DNA of 64,000 nucleotides from Nostoc sp. MG11. Lineage in GTDB: Bacteria; Cyanobacteriota; Cyanobacteriia; Cyanobacteriales; Nostocaceae. The notes under the pieces were generated by a model, which worked only from the letters and a program-made list of their open reading frames with translations, did not search any database and was not told the origin of the DNA. Made by a program: the position numbers and the translations under genes. Where the stretch lies: NCBI RefSeq assembly GCF_014904695.1, contig NZ_JACXXN010000001.1, forward strand, positions 496,001 to 560,000, in the 5' to 3' direction. Shown here piece by piece: positions 1 through 9,090 of the stretch. The stretch's first letter is position 1. Each line of letters begins with the position of its first letter.

Positions 1-393
1 CAAAAAACAAAATATCCAGTAAATAATGGGGTAATAACAAACTGCTGACAGCAGCTTATTCTTACCCTTTTTGTATTAGTGATTTATTGATATAGCGGCT
101 GTCATCATGGTTAGGACAAGTCTGCTATGGATAGCTATGACAGCCGCTCTCTTACGACTTGCTAATGTCCTAAGCTACCTAACCACTGCTATATCTGCTG
201 TGGAACAATATCTTTTTTAGAAATAGTTATCAAAGTTATATATAACTATAATTAACAATACTAAAACTCCAGAATTTTACCAGAAATAAAGCAACATAAG
301 TGCAAAACTTTCATGCGTATTTGGATAGAGAAAGGGTTGCAGTTTCTCGATTTTTTCGATAATTTATTCTTTGGAAGTTTCTTACTCACACAG
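1..393. other. Intergenic left edge, no gene
   Basis: AT-rich, with no convincing reading frame. It lies downstream of the minus-strand ABC exporter gene and contains a MITE-like element at 91-193. No partial gene is cut by the window edge as far as I can see. Confidence 0.6.
91..193. repeat. MITE-like dispersed repeat, copy A
   Basis: The element begins TATAGC and ends GCTATA, with longer imperfect terminal inverted repeats that both include GGTTAGG and GGACA. Inside is a perfect 12-base inverted repeat, AGCGGCTGTCAT at 94-105 against its complement at 137-148. Elements with the same ends and similar length lie at 3126-3223 and 44886-44969. There is no coding capacity, so any mobilisation would need a transposase supplied elsewhere. 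Confidence 0.5.
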
Positions 394-2205
394 TCAGTGA
401 GAGAAATCTCCCAATTTTGGCTGCTCCAGGCTGTTTTCACCAACTTGAGACTCTCCCCTCTGTTTACACCAAAGTCGATAATACAGACCCCGAAGCTTAA
501 CTAACTCTCTATGAGTACCCTGTTCAATTAGCTTTCCTCTTTCAAGCACGAAGATGCGATCGCAATTCACAACGGAAGTAAGTCGATGCGTTACAGAGAT
601 GACGGTACGACCTATTGCTAAATTTTTTAGGGTGGTATTGATGGCTGATTCGGTCTCTGGATCTAGCGATGAAGTCGCCTCGTCGAGTATAAGTATTGCT
701 GGATTGCGTAAGATTGCCCGTGCTATAGCAATTCGCTGCCTCTGACCACCTGAGATTTGCCCACCTCTTTCACCCACTACGGTGTCATATCCCTGAGGAA
801 AACGCAGAATCGTGTCATGGATTTCCGCTGCTTTTGCGGCTGCTTCAATTTCCAAATTGGTTGTATCGGGCTTACCCAGGCAGATGTTTTCACGAATTGT
901 GGTGTTGAAAAGGAAAGTTTCTTGGAAGACAGTGCCTATTTGTGCGCGTAGCGATGCCTGAGTGACTTGTCGCAGGTCGTAACCGTTAAAGAGGACTGAA
1001 CCCTGGTTAGGATCGTAAAACCGCACGAGCAGGTTGAGGATTGTGCTTTTGCCAGAGCCACTAGGGCCAACAAAAGCTACAGACTCACCTACTTGAATCG
1101 TAAAACTGATATTGTCCAGAATGGGCTGCGTTCCGTAATAGTTAAAGGTTACATTTTCAAAGCGAATCTCTTTGGCCAGCTGTGATAGTGGCAATGCATC
1201 AGCTGAATCCATTACCTCAGGTTGCTCAGCCAGCAGTTCTTTGATGCGTAGCATCCCACTCGTAGTCCTTATTAGGGCTGGCACTTGTTGAGTTAAACCA
1301 TCAGTTGCGATATTCACGTTTAACAGAAGGCTGATAAACCCGATTAATGCTCCTGTTGTTAGATAGCCACGCATGGCTAAAAAGGCACCAAAACCAATGA
1401 TTAATAACTGAAGAAAGTTAATGCTCAGGTTTGAAAGCCTCCCTAGTAGAACACTGTAGAAGTTACTGCGTAGGCTGCTATGTAATAAGACAATCAGTTG
1501 CTCTCGGAATTGGAATAGCGCTGACTTTTGCAATCCAAAGTTCCTAATCACAGGTTGGGCACTGATATTCTCTTGAAGTATACTTAAAACTTTTGCTTCG
1601 TCTTGTCTGCGTCTATAACTGGTCTTAGCAACCCGTAACCCGAATAGGTGTGGCCCTATGAAGCCTACGGACAACGTAACTAAAGTGACTAGAGCCAGTC
1701 GCCACTCGACGACGAAGAGTAAGAGGGTACTAATAACCATTAAAAGGATGTTGAAAGTACCCATCGGGATATCAATGACAATCGCTCTTTCAATATCAGA
1801 TAGATCGCTGGAGAAGCGAGACATGAGTTCGCCCGCTTGAACGCGAGTGTAAAAACCCAAGGATAAGTGCTGCAAATGATTGAACATTTTGAGGCGTATA
1901 TCTTTCAAAACACCTGCCCCTATTCGAGCACTGAGATAATCCTGACTAAGACCAGCTAAGGATTGGATGATGAAAGCAACAGCTAGTCCGCTCAGTAAGA
2001 GTGCAAGGAAACTAGCATCACGATTAACAATAGCGCGATCAAAGATCAACTTGTAAGCAAAGGGAACAAGCACCTCAAAGGCCAGTTGGAATAGCACTGC
2101 TAAGATGAGCAAAACCCATTGAACCCAGTACTTTTGAAAAAAAGGGAGAGAAAATCGCAAGAACCATATCAGGCCGGGTGACAGAAGACGTGTATGAAGT
2201 TTCAT
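394..2205 (-). CDS. ABC exporter, fused permease and ATPase (MsbA/lipid A exporter-like)
   Basis: 603 residues, the usual length for a half-size ABC exporter that works as a homodimer in the cytoplasmic membrane. The N-terminal ~330 residues form a six-helix type 1 exporter domain. The C-terminal nucleotide-binding domain has a Walker A (GPSGSGKST, near residue 380), a signature ISGGQRQR and a Walker B ending LILDEATSSLD. The substrate cannot be told from sequence; lipids, peptides and drugs are all handled by this family. The two response-regulator genes upstream lie on the same strand, but a 207-base gap makes a shared transcript uncertain. Confidence 0.9.
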   Translation of the reverse strand: MKLHTRLLSPGLIWFLRFSLPFFQKYWVQWVLLILAVLFQLAFEVLVPFAYKLIFDRAIVNRDASFLALLLSGLAVAFIIQSLAGLSQDYLSARIGAGVLKDIRLKMFNHLQHLSLGFYTRVQAGELMSRFSSDLSDIERAIVIDIPMGTFNILLMVISTLLLFVVEWRLALVTLVTLSVGFIGPHLFGLRVAKTSYRRRQDEAKVLSILQENISAQPVIRNFGLQKSALFQFREQLIVLLHSSLRSNFYSVLLGRLSNLSINFLQLLIIGFGAFLAMRGYLTTGALIGFISLLLNVNIATDGLTQQVPALIRTTSGMLRIKELLAEQPEVMDSADALPLSQLAKEIRFENVTFNYYGTQPILDNISFTIQVGESVAFVGPSGSGKSTILNLLVRFYDPNQGSVLFNGYDLRQVTQASLRAQIGTVFQETFLFNTTIRENICLGKPDTTNLEIEAAAKAAEIHDTILRFPQGYDTVVGERGGQISGGQRQRIAIARAILRNPAILILDEATSSLDPETESAINTTLKNLAIGRTVISVTHRLTSVVNCDRIFVLERGKLIEQGTHRELVKLRGLYYRLWCKQRGESQVGENSLEQPKLGDFSH

Positions 2206-2412
2206 AATAGTTCACAGGATTTTGCATCTTAGGACAAGGCGGTGAAGATAGTGTTGGTTATGTAACTTTGGTTGACTACCTAAAATCTGGATAAAGGGAG
2301 GTTAAGCCTTTTAAGAGACGGCTTTCTATGTTTTCCTTTTAGGATTACCACACCAACAATACCCTCTTTTTTTAGCGAAGTTATTGGTATCAAAATTTGG
2401 TTTTCCACTCTT

Positions 2413-3051
2413 TTAAATGGAAATATTTTGCTTTGCCCAGAGAGCAGCCTGAGTGCGATCGCGTACTCCCAATCGAGCTAGAATCTGACTAACATAGTTT
2501 TTAACTGTTCCCTCGCTCAGATGTAGCGCTCTGGCAATTTCTCGATTATTTTTACCTTGAGTCACTAGGGTTAACACTTCTAATTCCCGCTCACTCAAAA
2601 GCTGCTGATAAGAGTTTTGTTTGACAGCCGGTGGAGGGTTGAGTTGAGCAAAGACCTTATGTGCGATCGTTGAACTAAGTTGACAATAGCCTTGGTGTAG
2701 AGTACGAATTGCCGTCGCCAACTGTGCTGCGGGGGTACTTTTCAGCAAATAGCCGAGTGCGCCTGCTTGCAAAGACTGCCAGATGTACTCGTCTTCATCA
2801 AATGTTGTGAATACAAGAATTCTGATCCAGGGGAAACGTTGATGAATTTCGCGTGTTGCTACTACGCCATTGCAGATAGGCATCCGCACATCCATGAGAA
2901 TAACATCGGGCTGGAGTTGTTCGGTAAGAGCGATCGCTTCTTTGCCATGACTAGCTTGACCAACAACTTCTAAGTCTTCTTCTAGTGATAGTAAAGATGC
3001 TAATCCTTGCCGAAAAAGCGTTTGGTCGTCTACAAGCAGAAGTCGAATCAT
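2413..3051 (-). CDS. NarL/FixJ-family response regulator
   Basis: 212 residues. The N-terminal receiver domain has the acidic pair (VDD near residue 8), the phospho-acceptor Asp in ILMDVRMP near residue 54, a switch Thr (VFTT) and the conserved Lys in LLKS. A LuxR-type helix-turn-helix fills the C-terminus (from LSERELEVL to GVRDRTQA). It is probably a phosphorylation-dependent transcription factor. No histidine kinase gene lies nearby, so the partner is unknown. It lies upstream of the ABC exporter on the same strand, and control of that gene is possible but not shown. Confidence 0.9.
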   Translation of the reverse strand: MIRLLLVDDQTLFRQGLASLLSLEEDLEVVGQASHGKEAIALTEQLQPDVILMDVRMPICNGVVATREIHQRFPWIRILVFTTFDEDEYIWQSLQAGALGYLLKSTPAAQLATAIRTLHQGYCQLSSTIAHKVFAQLNPPPAVKQNSYQQLLSERELEVLTLVTQGKNNREIARALHLSEGTVKNYVSQILARLGVRDRTQAALWAKQNISI

Positions 3052-3125
3052 TACACTATTTTAAATTTAGACAAGGGATATAACAGAAAACTTTTTATAC
3101 TATTATGCAGCTTGTCACAGGCATA

Positions 3126-3223
3126 TATAGCAGGGAACTCTTAACAGGAAACAGGCTTGAAAGTCTCTTAATATCAGGGTTTTATGAGCAGCTGATGTCC
3201 TAAAATACCTGGAAACAGCTATA
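3126..3223. repeat. MITE-like dispersed repeat, copy B
   Basis: It starts TATAGCAGGGAA and ends ACCTGGAAACAGCTATA. It shares scattered blocks with the copy at 44886-44969: TATAGCAGGG, TTTTATGA, GATG and TACCTGG with AACAGCTATA. It lies between the two response-regulator genes. No reading frame is present. Confidence 0.55.
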
Positions 3224-3388
3224 TATTCTGGCAAACATCTGGAAAGCAAAAGGCTTATAAGGTGCTTCTTAACTTGGCCAACGGCATCCACTACAACTCT
3301 CAGACGGTAACTATCTTGCTTGAAAACGGAGTTTAGTGATTACAACAATGCTTTTCAGATTTTTGTATTACATTCGCCAATGCTATGG

Positions 3389-4051
3389 CTATCTTGGTTC
3401 CAGCACTTTTTTAAAACTCTTGGGGCTATGTTCCATAGCCCATACAACCGCCTCAGCTCGTGAACTGACTGCTAATTTAGCATAGATGCGGCTGATGTAA
3501 TTCCGCACTGTCTGGTGTCCAAGGTTTAGCTCACTAGCAATGCGAATATTATCCCAACCTTGGGCAATCATGCTAAGAACTTGTTGCTCTCGCTCTGTCA
3601 AAGCGGCTTTTCCATCTTGATTTAGTTCATTCTCTTCTTGTGCAACAAGCTCCTCTAAAATGCTCTGACTATACCATGTATTACCTTTTGCCACTGTCCG
3701 AATAGCACGAACCAACGTTTGCGGCTTTTCAGATTTCAAAACACAGCCTACTATACCGCCTACTCTTAAAATAGAGGGATAAAATTCACCACAGTTAGCC
3801 AGTGCCAGCATTTTCAAGTTTGGACAGGATTTATGTAAATAGAATATTGGCTCAGGCGGTGTAAAATTTGGTGAATCTAGATCAATTATTAGCAAATCTG
3901 GCTGAAGCTTTCGCTCTAATTCTTGAACTTTATCGGGATTGTTTGCTTCACCTACTATGATCAAATCTTTTTCAGCAATCAAAGTAGCACGAATAGCGAC
4001 TCCCATCAGCGAATCTCTATCAGCCACTAGCACTCGAATAGTATTGTACAT
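3389..4051 (-). CDS. LuxR-type response regulator with atypical receiver
   Basis: The domain plan matches the neighbour at 2413: receiver, then LuxR helix-turn-helix (LTEREQQVLSMIAQ to KLAVSSRAEA). The receiver keeps the Asp of LIIDLDSP and the Lys of VLKSEK. The switch Thr/Ser position is Ala (LALANCG against VFTTFDE in the neighbour), so phospho-signalling may be weak or absent. A start two codons upstream (4057) is open. The Met at 4051 is better placed because the AGGAGG ribosome site ends about eight bases before it and only one or two bases before the upstream ATG. The gene may be a paralogue of the 2413 gene. Confidence 0.85.
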   Translation of the reverse strand: MYNTIRVLVADRDSLMGVAIRATLIAEKDLIIVGEANNPDKVQELERKLQPDLLIIDLDSPNFTPPEPIFYLHKSCPNLKMLALANCGEFYPSILRVGGIVGCVLKSEKPQTLVRAIRTVAKGNTWYSQSILEELVAQEENELNQDGKAALTEREQQVLSMIAQGWDNIRIASELNLGHQTVRNYISRIYAKLAVSSRAEAVVWAMEHSPKSFKKVLEPR

Positions 4052-5911
4052 CTGCATCCCTCCTGAATAAAGATTTTTATGTTATTTGACTATTCTTTCT
4101 TTATACAAATCTGTTACTTATTCAAGTTTTATGCAAATATTAACAAAAATCTATATCTATCAAAGCAACATACAAATTTTATTCAAAGACTTTCAAATAA
4201 TACATTATTCAAGAGTTATGTCAAATAACATATTTCTATCAAATCATTATATATATCAATGAGTCATCCATTAAAGTCTTACACTCTCTGCTAATAGGTA
4301 AGTTGTTACAAATTTTAAAGTTTATTTCCAACATCTGCATTGCCTTTTCGGTAACTTCTACACTAGTTTTTGATACTACCACTCTCTTTATTCTAATAAG
4401 AGCAAATACCGAATTCATCAAGAAATTTTCTTGATGCTATACTGAATTAAAACCAAACAGTGTAAAAGTTTAAAGCTTTAAGATTAAACTGAAGTTATGA
4501 CGAGATATAATTTTGCTTAATCGTTTTATTTTTTACCGCAGTTTACAAATTTTGCTTCTTATATCAATAGCCTAGCTTAATTGCCGACTCGATTGCTTCT
4601 AAATTTAGAAATATACATCTAAATATTGATTGACCAAGATTATATTGTGTGCATGTCAATAGTAGAGCAAAAAAATGTAGAGTCAGGGTTAAAATTATCG
4701 CCTCCAAAAAAAGTTTTATAAGATGTACAAAAAGTGTTAAATAATGCCAAAACTCCCCTCACATCTTGTGTTCTCGTCTCCTAAAATCGAGAAAAGGACT
4801 TGAGAGATAAGGATAGAGTTTTCTTAATTTTTCGACATCTTATGATAAGTTTTATTAGAGCGGCTTTTTCGGCAATTAAACAAGGATTTCAACGTTAATT
4901 ATCCTAAAGTATTTAAAACTGCAAGATACCAGTCATAAGCATTTCATGGATACCACCTCATTAGTTATAACTGTTTTCAGTTTAGTTATTCATTTAAGAA
5001 AATGAAAGCTATAAATCTCATATAAATCTCATATAAATCTCATGTGCTTTTTGCTTAACCTCATGTCCGTTATCTGATTGCATCTTGTCATTTGTGTATT
5101 TTTTGCTTAATATCAGCATAATACGAATTAAACTTGACTATCCACATCCGAAAAACGTCTAAGATTTGATTTAATACTTTCGTTATAGACTGATAGAGCT
5201 TGCTGAATCAGGGAATGAAATTCTGCGCCAAAGGCGAACCGCCGTTGGCGTTCCCGTAGAGTAGCCGCTGCACCTACGGAAAGCAATCTACAAACTTCTC
5301 TCTGCGTGAAATAAATTATCTCGCAATTATGCAACGCCCAAAATTTGAGTTCTCCTTACCTCTTACGCTTTATCTGCGTTGGCCGGGTTACGAATTATTT
5401 CTCATGGGCAGACTAGCTGCTTTGCAAGTGGGACTGACAGCGCGGAATTTATTAGGTGCGAGAATAGCAAGTGAGAAAACTCTCTTCGCTATTATCAAGC
5501 AGAGTATTACGCACCGCTGCGCTCTAAGCGTAGCTATGCTGGAGGCTTTACGTAATTCGTATTAAATGGGTAATATCGTGTCCGGCGAAAGACTTATCAT
5601 TAAGACCGCAGGGGAGCAGTGCTTCGACTGCGCTCAGCAACCGAAGCAGGTAGCAGGGGAAAGAGGATTTTCCGGTTTTTGCACAGATGCGGAAATTATA
5701 ATTAATTAAGCGCACATGATATAAGCTACCACCAAGTCTGCATATTTGGTAATCTTCAATCAGCGAAAAGTTCTGCAGGAGGGTTTCTCTCCGCAGGAAA
5801 CTTTTCAAGACAGTGGTGGGTTTAGAGCTAACACTGGTTATAACCACAAATTACGAATTATGTTGTTACAACTCTCTTGACCAGAGCAACGCACTAGCTC
5901 CCCTATTTGGG
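4052..5911. other. Long intergenic region, 1.86 kb, no supported gene
   Basis: Very AT-rich between 4060 and 5100. Short frames at 4239-4421 (minus) and 5329-5565 (plus) lack recognisable domains and good ribosome sites. The second is built partly on repeat-like GC-rich DNA (about 5220-5290 and 5510-5560), of the kind scattered through Nostoc intergenic DNA. A 22-codon frame from ATG 4653 is also unsupported. A three-unit tandem repeat lies at 5011-5043. Confidence 0.5.
5011..5043. repeat. Tandem 11-bp repeat, three units
   Basis: Three perfect head-to-tail copies of ATAAATCTCAT in intergenic DNA. It resembles the short tandemly repeated sequences of filamentous cyanobacteria and is a likely site of copy-number variation. 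Confidence 0.85.
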
Positions 5912-6904
5912 CTACTTAGTAGCTTTGGCTTCAAACATCAAGTACGTCCCTCCTAGCCCTTCTACAATTGTGCGTGTATTGGCAACCATCATTTTTTGGT
6001 AAGTTTCTGCATCACTTCCCGGTTCACCAAGTCCATCAGCATACAATTTTCTGCTAGAAACTTTCACTTTTGCCTCTCTAGCTACAGACTCAATCAAGTT
6101 GGAGTTAGTTGTCGTCTCTGCAAAAATTGTTGGTACTTTAGCCCGTTTAATGCCCGTAACTAAATTTTTCACTCGTGTATCTGTCGGTTTTTCCGTAGTG
6201 CTAATACCTTCCAATGCTCCTGCTAATGAAAGACCATACGCTCTGGCATAATAACCCATTGCATCATGAGTTGTGACTAATTTACGTTGTTTAGGCGGAA
6301 TACTGGCAATTGTTGACTTCATCCAGTTATCCATTTGGGTTATTTCATTAGTGATTTTTCTAGCATTACTAGTATAATTTTTTGCTTCATTTGGTTCTAA
6401 TTTTCCCAGGTTGCGATTAATTACTTCCACCATCCTGATGGCATTCTTGGTATTATGCCAAAGATGAGGATCAGTAACTTTCTTGCTACCTTTCTGGAGT
6501 CGTTGTGGCTTAGGCACAGCAGCTTGACCAACGGCTATTTTCGGCGCAGGGTTTTTAGATGCTTTAATTATTTTGATTAAACCTGGTTCAAAATTGTAGC
6601 CATTATAGAGAATAAGACTTGCTTGCTCAATGGCTTTACGATCTTCCGATTTTGGTTGATAAAGGTGGGGGTCTGCACCAGGAGACATCAAGCAGGTGAG
6701 ATTAATAGTATCCCCAGCAACCTGTTGAGTTAAGTCACACAGTACAGTTGTCGTTGCTACTACTCGGGGAAGATTATCGTTCACCTCAGTGGTGGTTTGA
6801 GTGAATGAGGTGCTTGCAGCTTGATTTCCGCACCCAAAAAATCCAATCGTCAAGGCGACAAGAGCAGCTCGTAAGGAATTACTTAATGGATTGTTGGACA
6901 TCAT
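5912..6904 (-). CDS. Cluster-9 metal ABC transporter substrate-binding protein (MntC/ZnuA family)
   Basis: 330 residues with an N-terminal export signal and a Cys (FFGCGNQ) that fits a lipobox-like site, so probably membrane-anchored in the periplasm. Likely metal ligands are His in DPHLYQ, His in DPHLWHN, Glu in ALEGISTTE and Asp in YADGLGEPGS. Glu rather than His at the third position, and no His-rich loop, resembles Mn-type members (MntC, PsaA) more than zinc-type ZnuA. No permease or ATPase gene is adjacent, so it is an orphan that must pair with a transporter elsewhere. The upstream palindrome at 6930-6942 suggests Fur/Zur control. Zn, Mn or Fe remain possible substrates. The Met one codon downstream is an equally good start. 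Confidence 0.85.
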   Translation of the reverse strand: MMSNNPLSNSLRAALVALTIGFFGCGNQAASTSFTQTTTEVNDNLPRVVATTTVLCDLTQQVAGDTINLTCLMSPGADPHLYQPKSEDRKAIEQASLILYNGYNFEPGLIKIIKASKNPAPKIAVGQAAVPKPQRLQKGSKKVTDPHLWHNTKNAIRMVEVINRNLGKLEPNEAKNYTSNARKITNEITQMDNWMKSTIASIPPKQRKLVTTHDAMGYYARAYGLSLAGALEGISTTEKPTDTRVKNLVTGIKRAKVPTIFAETTTNSNLIESVAREAKVKVSSRKLYADGLGEPGSDAETYQKMMVANTRTIVEGLGGTYLMFEAKATK

Positions 6905-6929
6905 CCACTCCTGCTAATTGCATAAAAAC

Positions 6930-6942
6930 GATAATCATTATT
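6930..6942. promoter_or_regulatory. Fur/Zur-type operator upstream of metal-binding protein gene
   Basis: GATAATCATTATT, a near-perfect 6-1-6 palindrome 26 bases upstream of the 6904 start. It shares 12 of 13 bases with the site at 10092-10104 before the COG0523 gene. Fur-family boxes of cyanobacteria have this shape. Which regulator (Zur, Fur or PerR-like) binds cannot be told from sequence. Confidence 0.6.
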
Positions 6943-7514
6943 AATATTTACTTAGCGAAATACCAGAGGTTCAGGGTTAGGCTGTCAACTACCAAGGTGT
7001 CTGTGCTACGCAAAATGTTAGCTTCTCGTTGCAGGCTAGAAAACTAGAGGTCGCAAGAGGGTGATGCAGGGGTTAGTGCCTTTGGTAAGTAGTTTAGTGC
7101 GGTTCTCTCAACGCCTGCTGAAGCAGCAATTACACTATTGTGGTGATTTCTGGCAAAGGTCGCAAATTGACTGGGATTATGCGATTAAAGTGTGGAATGT
7201 GAGGATGATGGTGTGTATTGTTCATATGAGGTGATTTTGCTAGCCGAATCGTGAATCTAAGGCAATTGTAGCGGTAGGTTCAGGGCGTGTGGGCATGTGG
7301 AAGTTAAAAAAACAACCAATTAGCAAATTATGGGAGAACAGTAGTAAGTATTTGTGGCACGAAGCGTGCGTCACAGAGCGATCGCTGGCACAAGAGACTG
7401 AGTTATTCTTTTTTAAGACAATTAAAATATTTGAAGCGTGGGTGAGATTTGAAATTAATAAAGGCACAGCATTGCTGTACCTTTCCTTTACAGTATTTAT
7501 AACTTGTAACTTTA
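6943..7514. other. Intergenic region with terminator-like hairpin
   Basis: 572 bases. A 57-codon frame runs from GTG 7061 to 7234 on the plus strand with no recognised similarity; it could be a remnant or chance. A hairpin at 7460-7484 reads on the minus strand as AAAGGTACAGCA then TGCTGTGCCTTT and sits just downstream of the small gene at 7515. It may act as its terminator, although the following T-run is poor. Confidence 0.4.
7460..7484 (-). terminator. Putative terminator of the small Cys-rich protein gene
   Basis: A 12-base stem with one G-T pair lies about 30 bases past the stop codon at 7515. It is followed on the minus strand by an AT-rich run rather than a clean T-tract. Confidence 0.45.
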
Positions 7515-7787
7515 TCAAAAACTGGCAGATGGCAGCTTGCCTTGTAACCGCTGAAATTTAGCTTGAGTGCAATTACCGCAGTTGCATCCAAGTTGCTCAA
7601 TGATCGGATTGGATGCTTGAGCTAACTTTGGTGTTGTAAATTCAGTAATTTGCTGCGTAGATGCTACCGTAATAGTCTGTATAGCAGGTACAGATTTCAG
7701 ACTGGATGCGATCGCCGGATTGGCTACCACTAGTATAGATGCGAGAAATACAGGACAGGCAAGCAAAATCAGTTTGGCTATATTCAT
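7515..7787 (-). CDS. Small exported Cys-rich protein of unknown function
   Basis: 90 residues. A hydrophobic N-terminal segment (residues 5-25) ends near NPAIASS, a plausible signal peptidase site, so the protein is probably periplasmic. The mature part is short and ends in a CNCGNC cluster at about residues 68-73, spacing that could bind a metal or form disulfides. I do not recognise a family. Its place between a metal-binding transporter component and a COG0523 GTPase makes a metal-related role attractive, but that is inference from context only. Confidence 0.65.
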   Translation of the reverse strand: MNIAKLILLACPVFLASILVVANPAIASSLKSVPAIQTITVASTQQITEFTTPKLAQASNPIIEQLGCNCGNCTQAKFQRLQGKLPSASF

Positions 7788-7865
7788 AATTCACACATAG
7801 ATACTATTGTTGATACAGCATAGCCAATTTATGGGCTACCTTCAACCTTGATCACTAAGTATTAC

Positions 7866-8927
7866 TCAAATTCGCCCGAATCCTTGACCGCGCGAAACCC
7901 TTGACCAGACCAGTAATTCGCCATTTTCACCGCCCGCAGCAAGTAACTTGCCTTGGGGATGCCAAGCCAGACTGGAAAATCCTGCTGCAACACCTGTGAT
8001 CACTTGGGATACTTGCTTGGCTTTGTTCCACAAACACAACCAACCATCAGCACCAGCGGAAGCAAGAAGGAAACTGTTGGGTGCGAAAGCGATCGCACAG
8101 ATGACACCTACATGATTAGTTAAGACTCGCGCTTCCCACCCCAAGGAATCATCCTCTAGCTTCTCCCACACTACAATACCTTCCACACTAGAAGATGCCA
8201 GTATTGGCGCACCCAGTTTAGTAGTAACTTCTGACCATGCTAGTTGGCGAATTTTCCCAGGAAAGCCACGCATCACCCAAGGGTCGGGGTTATTCCACTC
8301 CAAAACAGTGACACTACGATCCATATTCCCAGAAGCCAGAAATTTGCCATCGGGCGACCAAGCCATAGCGACACTGACAGTAGGCATATCCAAGATATAT
8401 GGTTCTTCATCCCAGTTTGGACTGTGCCAAATCTTGACTCCGTGATAACCGCTAATCGCTAGGTATTGCCCATCAATGCGCCAATCAATGCCCAAGACTG
8501 ACGAGTTTTCAAAATTCAGCGTTACGACAATCTCACGAGTATCCGCATCCCACACTTGCACGTAACGCCCCAAACTAAAAGCTAGTTGATTACTAGTGTG
8601 ACTCCAAGCTAGCTTGTCAACCCATGCTGGGGCGTTTTTTAAAGTGGCGATTAATTCAGTGTCCTGCCAAATTTTGACTTGTCCATCTTGTCCCCCAACT
8701 GCTAAAAATTTTCCGTTTGGGGAAAAAGCAACACAATCAACTGATTGACCGTTACCAGTTTGCAGAGTTGCCAAATCGCCATCGTTCCACAATACTACTT
8801 CCCCAGCGGCGGAAGTTGCTACTAGGGTTTTTCCTTGTGGCGACCAGGCGATCGCAGTTACATAATCTGAAAGCGTCCCCGAATAATGTTCTTCAAATTC
8901 CTTAGATTTGCTGGTTGTGGAGTTCAT
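7866..8927 (-). CDS. WD40-repeat beta-propeller protein
   Basis: 353 residues made almost entirely of WD40 units. Repeated SPxGKxLA blocks are followed by V.xW strands, for example AWSPQGKTL, AFSPNGKFL and AWSPDGKFL; about seven repeats fit one propeller. No signal peptide or extra catalytic domain is seen, so it is probably a cytoplasmic scaffold. It lies 163 bases downstream of the COG0523 GTPase on the same strand, with a hairpin between them. The pairing suggests a functional link to metal homeostasis but does not prove one. Confidence 0.85.
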   Translation of the reverse strand: MNSTTSKSKEFEEHYSGTLSDYVTAIAWSPQGKTLVATSAAGEVVLWNDGDLATLQTGNGQSVDCVAFSPNGKFLAVGGQDGQVKIWQDTELIATLKNAPAWVDKLAWSHTSNQLAFSLGRYVQVWDADTREIVVTLNFENSSVLGIDWRIDGQYLAISGYHGVKIWHSPNWDEEPYILDMPTVSVAMAWSPDGKFLASGNMDRSVTVLEWNNPDPWVMRGFPGKIRQLAWSEVTTKLGAPILASSSVEGIVVWEKLEDDSLGWEARVLTNHVGVICAIAFAPNSFLLASAGADGWLCLWNKAKQVSQVITGVAAGFSSLAWHPQGKLLAAGGENGELLVWSRVSRGQGFGRI

Positions 8928-8937
8928 AATTTGTGAA

Positions 8938-9049
8938 GTGGGGGAGTGGAGGAGTGGGGAAAGGCAAAGGGGTAAGGGGGAAAGGGAAAAACCATCCCCT
9001 TACCCTCTCTTACAAAGTTCTGATCGGAGGAAGCCTCCGCTCAGACTTT
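8938..9049. repeat. Purine-rich repeat and GATCGGAGG hairpin
   Basis: From 8938 the plus strand is a G/A-rich array of GGGGA-type units. At 9014-9049 is an imperfect hairpin with TGATCGGAGG against CCTCCGCTCA. A cleaner version of this hairpin lies at 55077-55103, so it is a dispersed element. It may slow or end transcription from the upstream GTPase gene. Confidence 0.55.
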
Positions 9050-9090
9050 GCGTTTTAAGCTTTTTCCCTTCTTAAGAGTCTTTAGTTTTT

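Noticed and set aside
4239-4421. Minus-strand frame of 60 codons
   Set aside because: AT-rich composition, no domain, no ribosome site.
5329-5565. Plus-strand frame of 78 codons
   Set aside because: Partly repeat-derived, no similarity recognised.
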